Positions 18,011 to 26,252 of a DNA stretch of 64,000 nucleotides are shown here, one piece after another. The position numbers and the translations under genes were made by a program. The stretch's first letter is position 1. Every line of letters begins with the position of its first letter. Origin of the DNA: Anaerolineae bacterium (GTDB lineage: Bacteria; Chloroflexota; Anaerolineae; Aggregatilineales; Phototrophicaceae); contig JAHDWN010000015.1 in assembly GCA_023382675.1 (NCBI GenBank), positions 84,766 to 148,765 of the forward strand, given 5' to 3'. The notes below the pieces were generated by a model. That model ran no database searches. It saw nothing but the letters and a program-made list of their open reading frames with translations, and was not told where the DNA came from.

Positions 18011-20245
18011 ATGACAACCAAGCGTCTCGCCGTGTTGACCAGTGGGGGCGATGCATCCGGCATGAATGCGGCTATCCGCGCAATTGTGCGGATAGCCCTC
18101 AATCAGGGCATCGACGTCTACGCCATTTACGAAGGCTATCAGGGCATGATCGACGCGGGCGAGTCCATCCGTAAGATGACGTGGGACTCGGTCGGCGGCA
18201 TCTTGCATCGCGGTGGAACAGTTATCGGTACGGCCCGCTGTGATGATTTTCGTACCCGTGAAGGCCGACGTACCGCAGCCCACAATCTGCTGATCCATGA
18301 GATCGACAATCTGATCGTTATCGGTGGGGATGGCAGCCTGACGGGCGCGAACATTTTCCGCCAGGAATGGCCGTCGCTATTGGGCGAACTGGTGGAGATG
18401 GGCAAGATCACCCAGGAGGTGGCGGACAAACATGCCAACCTCACGATTGTCGGCCTGGTCGGGTCCATCGATAACGACATGCATGGCACCGATATGACCA
18501 TCGGCGCTGATACGGCGCTGCACCGCATTACCGAAGCCGTGGACGCTATCAGCAGTACAGCCGCCAGCCACCAGCGCACCTTTGTCGTCAAGGTCATGGG
18601 CAGGAATTGCGGCTATCTGGCGTTGATGTCGGCACTCGCGACCGGCGCGGATTGGGTGCTAATCCCGGAGAGTCCACCCAATATCGACAATTGGCAACAG
18701 AAAATGGTTGACGATCTCAAGGCAGGGCGAAAAGCCGGTCGCCGGGATAGCATCGTCATTATTGCTGAAGGCGCGCAGGATCGCGACGGCAACCCGATTG
18801 GCAGCACGGAAGTGACGAAAGTGCTGGAAGAGCAGTTGGGCGAAGAAGTGCGAGTCACCGTCCTGGGGCACGTCCAACGCGGCGGAAATCCCAGTGCTTT
18901 CGACCGCAACCTGGGCACGTTGATGGGTAGCGCTGCTGTGGATGCTGTTCTGGCCGCCACGCCTGAAACCGAACCGCAGTTGATTTGTCTGCGCGGCAAT
19001 CGGATTGCGCGGCGACCCCTGATGGAGTGTGTGGAACGAACAAAAGCTGTGGCCGAAGCGATTTCGGCACACGATTACGAACGCGCGATGGACTTGCGCG
19101 GAAGCAGCTTCAAGGCGGCATTCAGGACTCTGCGCACATTGCTGCGCTCGCTGCCACACGAAGCGCTTGCCGGACAAAAGCGTCTTCGCCTGGCCGTCAT
19201 GAACTCTGGCGCGCCTGCTCCCGGCATGAACACGGCGATCCGCGCGGCTGTACGTATCGGCCTGGACAAAGGTCATGTCATCTTCGGTGTTACCAACGGC
19301 TTCCAGGGACTCATCGATGATACCGTGACCGAGATGGATTGGATGAGCGTGAATGGCTGGGCATCCATGGGCGGCTCGGAATTGGGTGCCAATCGCGAGA
19401 TCCCCAGTGGTCGCGACTTCTACGCCATCGCGCGCAATCTTGAAAAACATGGTATTCAAGGGCTGTTGATTGTGGGCGGCTGGTCTGCCTATCAAGGCGC
19501 CTACCAACTGTACCGTGAGCGTGACAATTTCCCGGCATTCAACATTCCGATCATCTGCCTACCCGCCTCGATCAACAACAATCTGCCCGGCTCTGAACTG
19601 AGCATCGGCGCAGACACCGCCCTCAACAATATCGTGTGGGCTGTGGATCGGATCAAGCAGTCGGCGATTGCGCTGCGCCGTTGTTTCGTTGTCGAAGTCA
19701 TGGGGCGCCACTGCGGCTATCTGGCGCTGATGGGTGGATTGGCTACGGGGGCTGAACGGGTCTACTTGCACGAGGAAGGTGTCACGCTGCGCGATCTTCA
19801 GGCTGATCTAGACAAGTTGGTGACCGGCTTCGAACATGGCAAGCGCCTCGGCCTGATCATCCGTAACGAAAACGCGAATCCGATCTATACGTCCGACTTC
19901 GTGGCTGCGCTGTTTGAGGAAGAAGGTGGTGGCCTGTTCGACGTGCGCAAGACGATTTTAGGGCACGTTCAGCAGGGTGGCGATCCGACGCCATTTGATC
20001 GAATTCAATCCACGACGCTGGCGAGCAAGTGCATCGAATTTCTCATCGAGAACGCGCAAACCGAGTCGCCGATGAGCGCCTTCATTGGCCTGGAATCCGG
20101 GGGCATCCAAATTCACAATATTGAAGAGATGCCCAAGTTGATTGATGAGGCCAATCAACGGCCCAAGAAGCAGTGGTGGCTGGACTTACGTGCGATTGCC
20201 AAAATCCTCGCTCAGCCAGCGCCGCAGTCGCAGTTGGACACGTAA
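18011..20245 (+). CDS. Tandem (double-length) ATP-type 6-phosphofructokinase resembling animal PFK-1, 744 aa
   Basis: Two PFK domains are fused. The N-half (about 1-375) has an intact ATP-type active site: GGDGSLTGA, GLVGSIDND and VLGHVQRGG. The C-half (about 392-744) has lost the donor and catalytic motifs: GGWSAYQG replaces GGDGS, and PASINNNLPG replaces P-G-x-IDND. It retains substrate-like binding blocks, as in the regulatory half of eukaryotic PFK-1. Similarity to animal PFK-1, as I recall that sequence, extends to the inter-domain linker (RPLMECVERTK), KQWWLDLRAI near the C-terminus and GKIT-type insertions. It therefore probably combines a catalytic and an allosteric half. It lies between a PPi-type PFK and a PyrD-like gene. 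The start at ATG 18011 has only a weak ribosome site. Confidence 0.9.
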   Translation: MTTKRLAVLTSGGDASGMNAAIRAIVRIALNQGIDVYAIYEGYQGMIDAGESIRKMTWDSVGGILHRGGTVIGTARCDDFRTREGRRTAAHNLLIHEIDNLIVIGGDGSLTGANIFRQEWPSLLGELVEMGKITQEVADKHANLTIVGLVGSIDNDMHGTDMTIGADTALHRITEAVDAISSTAASHQRTFVVKVMGRNCGYLALMSALATGADWVLIPESPPNIDNWQQKMVDDLKAGRKAGRRDSIVIIAEGAQDRDGNPIGSTEVTKVLEEQLGEEVRVTVLGHVQRGGNPSAFDRNLGTLMGSAAVDAVLAATPETEPQLICLRGNRIARRPLMECVERTKAVAEAISAHDYERAMDLRGSSFKAAFRTLRTLLRSLPHEALAGQKRLRLAVMNSGAPAPGMNTAIRAAVRIGLDKGHVIFGVTNGFQGLIDDTVTEMDWMSVNGWASMGGSELGANREIPSGRDFYAIARNLEKHGIQGLLIVGGWSAYQGAYQLYRERDNFPAFNIPIICLPASINNNLPGSELSIGADTALNNIVWAVDRIKQSAIALRRCFVVEVMGRHCGYLALMGGLATGAERVYLHEEGVTLRDLQADLDKLVTGFEHGKRLGLIIRNENANPIYTSDFVAALFEEEGGGLFDVRKTILGHVQQGGDPTPFDRIQSTTLASKCIEFLIENAQTESPMSAFIGLESGGIQIHNIEEMPKLIDEANQRPKKQWWLDLRAIAKILAQPAPQSQLDT

Positions 20246-20283
20246 TAGATTCTGAAGAACTAGTGCGGGGTTAGAAAACAAAT

Positions 20284-21324
20284 ATGAATCTAAATACAAC
20301 CTACCTTGGGTTATCTTTGCGTTCACCGCTCGTTGTCTCATCGCTACCGCTTTCGGAGAGCCTGGACAATATCAAGCGGATGGAAGATGCTGGTGCGGGA
20401 GCGGTTGTTCTTTATTCGCTGTTCGAGGAACAGGTGCGTGTCGAACAGCAGATACTCAGCTATTTCAAAGATCATCCGAGTGCGACACAGGAACATGCCG
20501 ATGCCTTATTCCCGGCACGTAAGCAGTTTCGCATCAGCCTTAATGATTACCTGGCGCACATCCAGAAATGCAAGCAAGCTGTAGACATTCCCATCATCGC
20601 CAGTCTCAACTGCAAATCCCTGGGCAATTGGACGGACTGCGCTCAGGCGATTGAGAGCGCCGGCGCTGATGCCCTGGAATTGAACGTCTATTATGTCCCG
20701 ACCAATATGGATCGCACCGCGGAGCAGATCGAAGACATGTATGTGATCATTGCGCAAGCGGTCAAATCGGCGGTCAATATTCCGGTGGCGTTCAAACTTG
20801 TCCCCTATTTTACGAATATGGCGGCCATGGCGCGACGTTTGGATCGGGCTAAAGCCGATGGGCTGGTGCTTTTTAACCGGTTCTACCAGCCCGATCTGGA
20901 CCCGAAGGCTTTGCGGCTGCGGTCGGACATTCCGTTGGGCCGACCTGAGGATTCGCGGCTGCCGCTGCATTGGATTGCCATTCTCTATGGGCATATCAAA
21001 GCGGATCTGGCGGCGACAGGCGGCATTTATACAGCGGAAGATGTCGTCAGAATGTTGATGGTTGGCGCACGCGTGACGATGCTGGCCTCGGCATTGCTCA
21101 AAGAGGGGATTGAGCATATACGCAAAGTCGAGGCAGATCTGCGGCTCTGGCTGGAACAGAATTACTACGAGTCCGTGGTGAGCACACAGGGCATCTTGAA
21201 ACAGTTCCACAGCAAAGACGCCGGCGCATTTGAGCGTTCGGAGTATGTGCGGGCCATCACTTCCCAAGGCGATGACGATGCATCATCAGAACCAGGTGAT
21301 GATGGGAAACACAATCAAACCTGA
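20284..21324 (+). CDS. Dihydroorotate dehydrogenase-like flavoprotein (PyrD-like)
   Basis: A 346-residue TIM-barrel protein starting MNLNTTYLGLSLRSPLVVSS, as in the dihydroorotate dehydrogenase-like group. Recognisable blocks are IASLNCKSLGNW, ADALELNVYYVP (the region where DHODs have E/D-L-N-x-S-C-P), VAFKLVPYFTN and a TGGIYTAEDVV phosphate/FMN loop. The normal pyrimidine-pathway active-site Cys/Ser loop is not evident, and no other pyr gene is present. In this subgroup the substrate is not established. The gene lies 38 bases after the tandem PFK stop, on the same strand, so co-transcription with the glycolytic genes is likely. The acidic, low-complexity C-terminal tail (GDDDASSEPGDD) is probably disordered. 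Confidence 0.8.
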   Translation: MNLNTTYLGLSLRSPLVVSSLPLSESLDNIKRMEDAGAGAVVLYSLFEEQVRVEQQILSYFKDHPSATQEHADALFPARKQFRISLNDYLAHIQKCKQAVDIPIIASLNCKSLGNWTDCAQAIESAGADALELNVYYVPTNMDRTAEQIEDMYVIIAQAVKSAVNIPVAFKLVPYFTNMAAMARRLDRAKADGLVLFNRFYQPDLDPKALRLRSDIPLGRPEDSRLPLHWIAILYGHIKADLAATGGIYTAEDVVRMLMVGARVTMLASALLKEGIEHIRKVEADLRLWLEQNYYESVVSTQGILKQFHSKDAGAFERSEYVRAITSQGDDDASSEPGDDGKHNQT

Positions 21325-21643
21325 ATGCTGCGATCCATAGGGACGCTCGGGTTGCGCCGTACTTTGATTCCTCGAACCATCACGCGGAGACGTGAGGCAA
21401 GAACGGCTCACATCGATTCTGCTCCTTCCTGGTCACATGGTACTCTGCCGCTGGAAAAGCATCCATCAGCAAGGCTGCACTGCTAACTCTATGACTTTCA
21501 AAGAGGGGCGGCGCACCAGTTCGTGTCACCCACTTGACCCAGCCTGAGTCACGTCACTCTGCCCATGTGAGACCAACAACTATTTCGTAGACTGAAACCT
21601 GTGTGAGAAAACATCACAAGGCGTGACAAAAGGAGGTACTCGC
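21325..21643. other. Intergenic region upstream of DUF1328 gene
   Basis: About 320 bases with no gene that I can support. The distal part carries a bipartite sequence (21531-21568) that also occurs upstream of dps, and an AAAGGAGGT ribosome site just before the DUF1328 start. Nothing is recognised in the first 200 bases. Confidence 0.6.
21531..21568 (+). promoter_or_regulatory. Bipartite element shared with dps upstream region, copy 1
   Basis: CACTTGACCCAG, then 18 bases, then GCCCATGT, about 75 bases before the DUF1328 start. The same two blocks with the same 18-base spacing occur at 36159-36196 before dps. TTGACC resembles a -35 box, but no standard -10 lies at 17 bases. An alternative sigma factor or a dimeric regulator site is therefore more likely. 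Confidence 0.5.
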
Positions 21644-21808
21644 ATGTTGAGTTGGACGATTTTCTTCCTGCTGGTAGCAATTGTCGCGGCGATCTTTGGT
21701 TTTGGCGGTATCGCGGGTGCTGCGGCGGGCATCGCGCAGTTGCTATTTGTGGTCTTTGTCGTGTTGTTCATCGGCGCGCTAATCCTTGGTCGCCGGCCCA
21801 GTCTCTAA
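21644..21808 (+). CDS. DUF1328 (YtjA-type) small membrane protein, 54 aa
   Basis: A 54-residue, two-helix membrane protein beginning [19 protein letters not shown] and containing [14 protein letters not shown] before the second hydrophobic segment. This is the DUF1328 pattern. The start is fixed by a near-perfect AAAGGAGGT seven bases upstream. An upstream GTG in the same frame is rejected for lacking such a site. Members are small stress-associated membrane proteins of unknown mechanism. A strong terminator follows, so it is monocistronic. Its upstream region shares a bipartite element with dps. Confidence 0.85.
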   Translation: MLSWTIFFLLVAIVAAIFGFGGIAGAAAGIAQLLFVVFVVLFIGALILGRRPSL

Positions 21809-21826
21809 TATGGAATCCGAGCAAAG

Positions 21827-21856
21827 GGAGAATATCGCGCGGTATTCTCCTTTTTT
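21827..21856 (+). terminator. Rho-independent terminator after DUF1328 gene
   Basis: A perfect 8-bp stem (GGAGAATA / TATTCTCC) with an 8-base loop is followed by TTTTTT. It lies 18 bases past the stop codon. Confidence 0.9.
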
Positions 21857-21888
21857 GATCGACAGAGTGGCTCATCACGGAGTCAGGT

Positions 21889-22851
21889 ATGACAGCGAAG
21901 CGACCACGGATTTGCGTCATCGTTAATCCCGTGTCAGGGGTTCAACGGACCGCCTTGGACGACATCACCAACTACTTCGCAGCACAACAAACCCATGAGT
22001 ATGAGATTTGCGTCACCGAACGGGGTGGGGATGCCCGGCGGTTTGCCCAGCAGGCGGTTGCGCGGCAAGTCGATGTCGTCGCTGCTTATGGCGGGGATGG
22101 CACGATGATGGAAGTTGCCGAAGGGCTGCGCGAAAGTAGCGTGCCGATGGCGTTCTTGCCCGGTGGGACGGCTAACGTCATGGCGATTGAGCTTGGCATC
22201 CCTACCGATTTGTCAGCGGCGCTAGACCTCGCCCTCAATCCAACGCATCAGGTGCGTGTCATTGATATCGGCTGTGTTGATAATCAGTATTTCTTGCTGA
22301 GATCAGGGCTCGGCTACGAAGCTGAATTTTCTGCCGGCGCAGCCCGCGGGGCAAAATCGAAAAGTGGGCGTCTGGCGTATGTCATGAATGCGATCCGCAA
22401 GCTGCGCGATATGCGGCCCGTACGATACGTGATCACCATCGATGGCGAAATCCACGTTCAACGCGGGATCACCTGTATGATCTGTAACTCGACCAGCATT
22501 GGTGTTCCCAACTTGCGGCTCGTGAGCGCCAGCGATGTGAGCGATGGCTTGCTGGACGTGATTGTGATCCACAATGTGCGACCTGGAACAATCATCGGTC
22601 TTGTGATCGACATCCTGCGCGGCATCTTGCCGGGAGCGAAGAGCCGCGGGACTCAGAACACACACTGGCAGGGCCGAGAAGTGACCGTCACGATGAATCG
22701 ACGCCAACTGGTTGCTCGCGATGGAGAACCGTTAAAGCGCGCGAAACGCATATCGGCACACATTGTGCCACAGGCGCTCAGAGTCATAGTACCTGCGACC
22801 ACTTTGGAGACCTCTGTTGAGCATCTGGATCGAGATCAGGCGGCTGTCTAA
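21889..22851 (+). CDS. Diacylglycerol/lipid kinase family protein (YegS/DgkB-like)
   Basis: A 320-residue cytoplasmic lipid kinase of the DAGK catalytic family. The N-terminus has IVNPVSGVQR (nucleotide-binding NP-x-S-G). The phosphate loop is YGGDGTMMEVAEGL, near residues 65-78, followed by LPGGTANVMA. The C-terminal beta domain includes VQRGITCMICN and ends with R-D-G-E-P. The family transfers phosphate from ATP to diacylglycerol or related lipids. The exact lipid here cannot be told. The stop codon lies 35 bases inside the next gene, a dual-specificity phosphatase, which implies translational coupling and perhaps opposed or sequential chemistry on the same phospholipid. Confidence 0.87.
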   Translation: MTAKRPRICVIVNPVSGVQRTALDDITNYFAAQQTHEYEICVTERGGDARRFAQQAVARQVDVVAAYGGDGTMMEVAEGLRESSVPMAFLPGGTANVMAIELGIPTDLSAALDLALNPTHQVRVIDIGCVDNQYFLLRSGLGYEAEFSAGAARGAKSKSGRLAYVMNAIRKLRDMRPVRYVITIDGEIHVQRGITCMICNSTSIGVPNLRLVSASDVSDGLLDVIVIHNVRPGTIIGLVIDILRGILPGAKSRGTQNTHWQGREVTVTMNRRQLVARDGEPLKRAKRISAHIVPQALRVIVPATTLETSVEHLDRDQAAV

Positions 22852-23389
22852 TCAACTGCGCACCCAAGGCTTATATCTCACATTTCTAGCAGCGGCTGAT
22901 AAATTGTGGCGCTGGTTAACGGGGCAGCCTGTATGGCGCTTCAGTCGCATTACGCCCTCCATCTTGCTTGGCGGTCAGCCGGCACGCGGTGTTTGGGCGA
23001 AACTCTCGCGCGCGGGTGTCACCGGCGTCATCAACATGCGCGACGAGTACGACTATCATGCTGAGCTTGGCAGTTTACCGCTCGACTACCTGTATTTGCC
23101 GACCGTTGACAATACCGCCCCAACAATCGAACAACTCGTCAGCGGAACGGCGTTTATCGAGCAGCAGGTCGAGCGGGGCGGTCGCGTGTACATCCACTGC
23201 TGGGAAGGGTTAGGGCGGGGGCCCTCCATGGTGGCGGCGTATCTGGTGCAGCAGGGCAAAACACCCGGCGAAGCCTGGGCGACCATCCGTGCCGTGCGCC
23301 CGTTCATTCGCCCGAATGAAACGCAAAAGCAGCGGCTCGACGAATTCGCCGCTTACATCGGCCAACCCCGGGAAGCCACCTTCTTGTGA
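22817..23389 (+). CDS. Dual-specificity / PTP-like phosphatase, 190 aa
   Basis: A cysteine phosphatase with the P-loop HCWEGLGRG (nucleophile Cys128, Arg134, CX5R spacing). An upstream acidic stretch (VDNTAPT) may provide the general acid. The start is a TTG at 22817, supported by GGAG seven bases upstream inside the lipid kinase gene. No ATG gives a full-length domain. The N-terminal roughly 45 residues are basic and partly hydrophobic and could associate with membrane. The target could be a protein or a phospholipid. Coupling to a lipid kinase favours a PTPMT1-like lipid role, which is an inference. It converges on the SDR gene with only 3 bases between stop codons. Confidence 0.85.
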   Translation: MSIWIEIRRLSNQLRTQGLYLTFLAAADKLWRWLTGQPVWRFSRITPSILLGGQPARGVWAKLSRAGVTGVINMRDEYDYHAELGSLPLDYLYLPTVDNTAPTIEQLVSGTAFIEQQVERGGRVYIHCWEGLGRGPSMVAAYLVQQGKTPGEAWATIRAVRPFIRPNETQKQRLDEFAAYIGQPREATFL

Positions 23390-23392
23390 GGA

Positions 23393-24175
23393 TTACCCTT
23401 GCAAGAGCGACTGTGCCCCATCGATCCAGATCTCAGTCCCGGTTATATGACTGGAGAGATCCGAGGCGAGAAAGAGCACCAGGTCGGCGACTTGTTCAGG
23501 CGTGCCTGGCCGACCATCTGTGAGGGGGATTTCCCCCATGGGGAATTCAACCCGTTGTCTCACTCTGTCGAGATTCTTGCGTTCGGTGTTGTCTCTGATT
23601 TTTGATTCAATCGCGCCCGGACAAATCACGTTGACACGAATACGAAAACGTGCCAGTTCCAGCGCCGTCATCTTGGCGAAGGCGACCTGGGCGGCTTTCG
23701 AACAGGCATACGCCGTCGCGCCGGTGTTGCTGAACATGCGCGTTCCATTGACTGACGACGTCACAATGACTGAGCCTCCCTGAGCTTTCAGATAGGGCAC
23801 AGCGTATTTCAGCGTGAGAAACGTCCCTTTGAGATTGACATTCAATGTCATGTCCCAGTCGTCAGGAGTCAAATCTTCCAGCGGTGCCCACACCCCGTTG
23901 ATACCCGCGTTCGCGAACACGATGTCCAGCCGTCCGTAGGCGTCAATGAACTCCTGAATTGCTGCTTGCAGCTCGCCAGGCTTCGAGACATCGGCCAGCA
24001 GCGGCAGAGCGCCGCCGCCGCTGTCTGTGATGGTCTTTGCGGCGGAACGGACTTCATCTTCACTCCGGCCAAGCACGCCCACTTGCGCGCCCTCGTTTGC
24101 CAGGCGCTGTGCAGCCGCCAGTCCGATGCCGGAACTACCGCCGGTGACGAGCGCAACACGATCCTTGAGCAGCAT
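23393..24175 (-). CDS. SDR family NAD(P)-dependent oxidoreductase
   Basis: A 260-residue classical short-chain dehydrogenase. It has the cofactor motif TGGSSGIG (residues 11-18), an acidic/basic switch region after beta-2 (LGRSEDE), NAG at about 89-91, a catalytic Ser in VTSSVNG and the Tyr-Lys pair YACSK. The C-terminus has the usual GTEIWIDGAQ ending. GRSEDE after beta-2 has Arg, which fits NADP(H) better than NAD. The substrate is not predictable. It is followed upstream on the same strand by the CorA-like gene with a 21-base gap, a possible bicistron without an obvious functional link. Confidence 0.9.
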   Translation of the reverse strand: MLLKDRVALVTGGSSGIGLAAAQRLANEGAQVGVLGRSEDEVRSAAKTITDSGGGALPLLADVSKPGELQAAIQEFIDAYGRLDIVFANAGINGVWAPLEDLTPDDWDMTLNVNLKGTFLTLKYAVPYLKAQGGSVIVTSSVNGTRMFSNTGATAYACSKAAQVAFAKMTALELARFRIRVNVICPGAIESKIRDNTERKNLDRVRQRVEFPMGEIPLTDGRPGTPEQVADLVLFLASDLSSHITGTEIWIDGAQSLLQG

Positions 24176-24196
24176 GTCGTCGTTTCCCCTCTGGCG

Positions 24197-25204
24197 CTAT
24201 AGCCAACCGCGGCGGCGCAGGAACAGATACATGCCCCCGGCAGAGAGGATCATCATACTCAGCACGAGCATAAACATCGTTCGTCCTGGAAAGGGCAATG
24301 CTACCGGTTCCGGCGTCGTAACGAAGTTTAGCTCGAACAGACCGGAGAAGAAGGTCAGCGGCAGAAAGATCATGGAAAAGACCGTGAGGCGATTGACCGC
24401 GTCCCCCATGCGTTTCGATTCCTGGTTCTCCATGAGGTTGAGTACATCGCCTGCCAGATCACGCTGCGCATCGATCAAGTCATAGACGCGGAGCAGACGC
24501 TCGTACAGGTGGCGAAAGAGATCACGGATTTCGTCTTCGGCCAGGCGGACTTCGCCAAGCACGTTGGAGAGCACTTCGCGCTGCGGTGCGATCATCTGAC
24601 GCAAGGTGATGAGCTGCTGTTTGAGGCGATAAACAGGTTGGCGTACCTGTTTACCCTTGAGCGTTCCATACATCAATTGTTCTTCGTACTGGTTGAGCTG
24701 ATTGCTCATACGATCCAGAAGCGGGTAGTAGGCATCGATGGTGTTCTGGCAGGTGAGATACAGGAAATACTCTAGCCCGCGCTTCCAACTCTCCAGATCT
24801 TTGGCTGCTCGGTCATAGGCGTGCTCGACTGTTTCCGAGTCGGATGTGCGCACGGTGAGCAGAAAACGTTCGCCGATAATGCAGTGAATCTCCCTGCCCG
24901 CCGCTTTGAGTTGATGAATGTGCGGCTCAAATAGGGACAGGAATGTATAGGAAGGGTAGACCAGCAGCGATGGCCGCCGGTCTACGCGATAGAGATCTTC
25001 CATCACTGATGGACTGAGGTCAAAGAACTGACCAAGCCACTCCAGTTCGTCTGCAACCGGATCGACGATGTCGATCCACATGACATCACCATCGTTGTAT
25101 GCCGCTTCAAGTTTGTCCTGCGGCAGGTTGCGCCGCAATACGAAGTCCTGATCGCCTTCGTCAAAGCAAGTAATGGGCGCAACCAATGAGCGTATCATAG
25201 TCAT
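24197..25204 (-). CDS. CorA-family divalent cation transporter-like protein lacking the GMN motif
   Basis: A 335-residue protein with the CorA layout. An N-terminal alpha/beta cytoplasmic domain (about 1-125, WIDIVDP) leads into a long helical stalk (about 130-285). A C-terminal pair of membrane helices follows at about 280-300 and 308-328, with a basic tail (RRRGWL). The region after TM1 normally carries Y-G-M-N, the selectivity loop for magnesium. Here it reads SGLFELNFVTTPEP, so only the Asn is kept. That could mean altered ion choice (ZntB-like efflux or another metal) or lost transport. The short periplasmic loop is Pro-rich. The first ATG at 25204 fits the fold. Confidence 0.8.
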   Translation of the reverse strand: MTMIRSLVAPITCFDEGDQDFVLRRNLPQDKLEAAYNDGDVMWIDIVDPVADELEWLGQFFDLSPSVMEDLYRVDRRPSLLVYPSYTFLSLFEPHIHQLKAAGREIHCIIGERFLLTVRTSDSETVEHAYDRAAKDLESWKRGLEYFLYLTCQNTIDAYYPLLDRMSNQLNQYEEQLMYGTLKGKQVRQPVYRLKQQLITLRQMIAPQREVLSNVLGEVRLAEDEIRDLFRHLYERLLRVYDLIDAQRDLAGDVLNLMENQESKRMGDAVNRLTVFSMIFLPLTFFSGLFELNFVTTPEPVALPFPGRTMFMLVLSMMILSAGGMYLFLRRRGWL

Positions 25205-25231
25205 GAGCTTTTGTCGCTCGATGTCCTTCTG

Positions 25232-25408
25232 TTATGTAGTTTCACGGTTGATCTGCGTAGAACCATGTTGTCTATTCAACCATGCCGTTAACAGGAGCGC
25301 CAGTGTTACCAGATGCCTCATCCAGCGCACCCACTTCGAGCGCACCGTAAAGTGGTCGAGGACAAGCCCCAGCAGGATGCCAGCAATCGACACATTAGCT
25401 GCGCGCAT
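25232..25408 (-). CDS. Possible small hydrophobic protein overlapping the ytxH gene end, 58 aa
   Basis: The ATG at 25408 overlaps the YtxH stop region on the same strand, and the product MRAANVSIAGILLGLVLDHF... has a hydrophobic segment, a basic patch and a second hydrophobic segment (LVTLALLLTAWL). Translational coupling to ytxH would explain the lack of its own strong ribosome site. It matches no family I know and could be chance. Confidence 0.35.
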   Translation of the reverse strand: MRAANVSIAGILLGLVLDHFTVRSKWVRWMRHLVTLALLLTAWLNRQHGSTQINRETT

Positions 25409-25649
25409 TTTGCACCCGATCTTCAACATCGCGCCGTACATTCTCCGCCAGATCGCGCCCTGCCTTATAGGCGTCATCGATCTGTTCGCCCAACACCTTA
25501 CGCACTTCTTCGCCTGAGCGAGGCGCGAGAAGAAGGGCGATGACCACCCCGAAGCTCAGGCTGATGGTTGTTGCCGCAAGAGCCAGCAAGAACTGCTGGC
25601 GTTGCGCGCGCACTTCTGCCTCTTTGCTGTAGTACATCCGATCTGACAT
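25395..25649 (-). CDS. YtxH domain small membrane/stress protein, 84 aa
   Basis: The start at ATG 25649 (MSDRMYYSKEAE) is fixed by AAGGAG six bases upstream; a TTG six bases earlier in frame is rejected. The protein has one N-terminal membrane helix (LALAATTISLSFGVVIALLLAP), followed by RSGEEVRKVL and an amphipathic, charged helix ending DVEDRVQNARS. The LLAPRSGEE junction is the YtxH signature. Such proteins are general-stress-associated with no known biochemical role. It lies in a run of minus-strand small stress genes. Confidence 0.85.
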   Translation of the reverse strand: MSDRMYYSKEAEVRAQRQQFLLALAATTISLSFGVVIALLLAPRSGEEVRKVLGEQIDDAYKAGRDLAENVRRDVEDRVQNARS

Positions 25650-25672
25650 GATCAACTCCTTATGATGATAAG

Positions 25673-26143
25673 TTATCTGGACTCGTATTTGGTTTGCTGA
25701 GCACCTTTTATGTGGCTTAGTTCATTCCTTAGTTCATCATAGTGTGTTTGCAAGATCTGGAAGACGGATGCTGGCAGCTCATGTTGGAGGACGGTCTCAT
25801 AAACGTGGAGCACCATGTTTTCACCGCGAAGGCATTCGGCAAGAATCAGGTTCTCATCTCCGCGGCTGGCTGCATTTGAAATGTCCAACCAGGCGTGACG
25901 GAATACCCCGGTTGCAACCCGTTCGCTAGCTGGTTCACCGCTCAGCGAGATGACGAATTTTTCCAGGTCATTGATGAACATCTGATGCCGACGAGTGAAG
26001 TTATTGAACTGTGGATACCAACCACTGTCCGTCATGCCTTCTGCTGCACGCATGAAACCCATCACCGCATCTCGATTGATCTCAATGAGAGTATTCAAAT
26101 TGCTAATCAGGCCGATATTGGTGTTGCTTGTCGTTAACATCAT
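25673..26143 (-). CDS. DUF2383 / PA2169-type four-helix bundle protein
   Basis: The open frame begins with a TTG at 26224. The ATG pair near 26143, with GAGG eight bases upstream, gives the expected domain start (MMLTTSNTNIGLISNL). The 156-residue product contains NTLIEINRDAVMGFMRAAEGM, typical of the ferritin-like DUF2383 fold, then further amphipathic helices with H-x-x-F and H-Y-D-E-L positions that could bind metal. It may be a stress or metal-handling bundle, but its activity is unknown. It is placed between CsbD and YtxH genes, which are also stress-associated. Confidence 0.75.
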   Translation of the reverse strand: MMLTTSNTNIGLISNLNTLIEINRDAVMGFMRAAEGMTDSGWYPQFNNFTRRHQMFINDLEKFVISLSGEPASERVATGVFRHAWLDISNAASRGDENLILAECLRGENMVLHVYETVLQHELPASVFQILQTHYDELRNELSHIKGAQQTKYESR

Positions 26144-26252
26144 GCGCATGACCTCATTTGTACTTTGGCCTCGTGAACCAGAATAGCCTGGATTGAAGCT
26201 GAGAAAATCGGAGAGCTGGCGCAAATTGATCTAGGACAGGTGGATGATCAGA

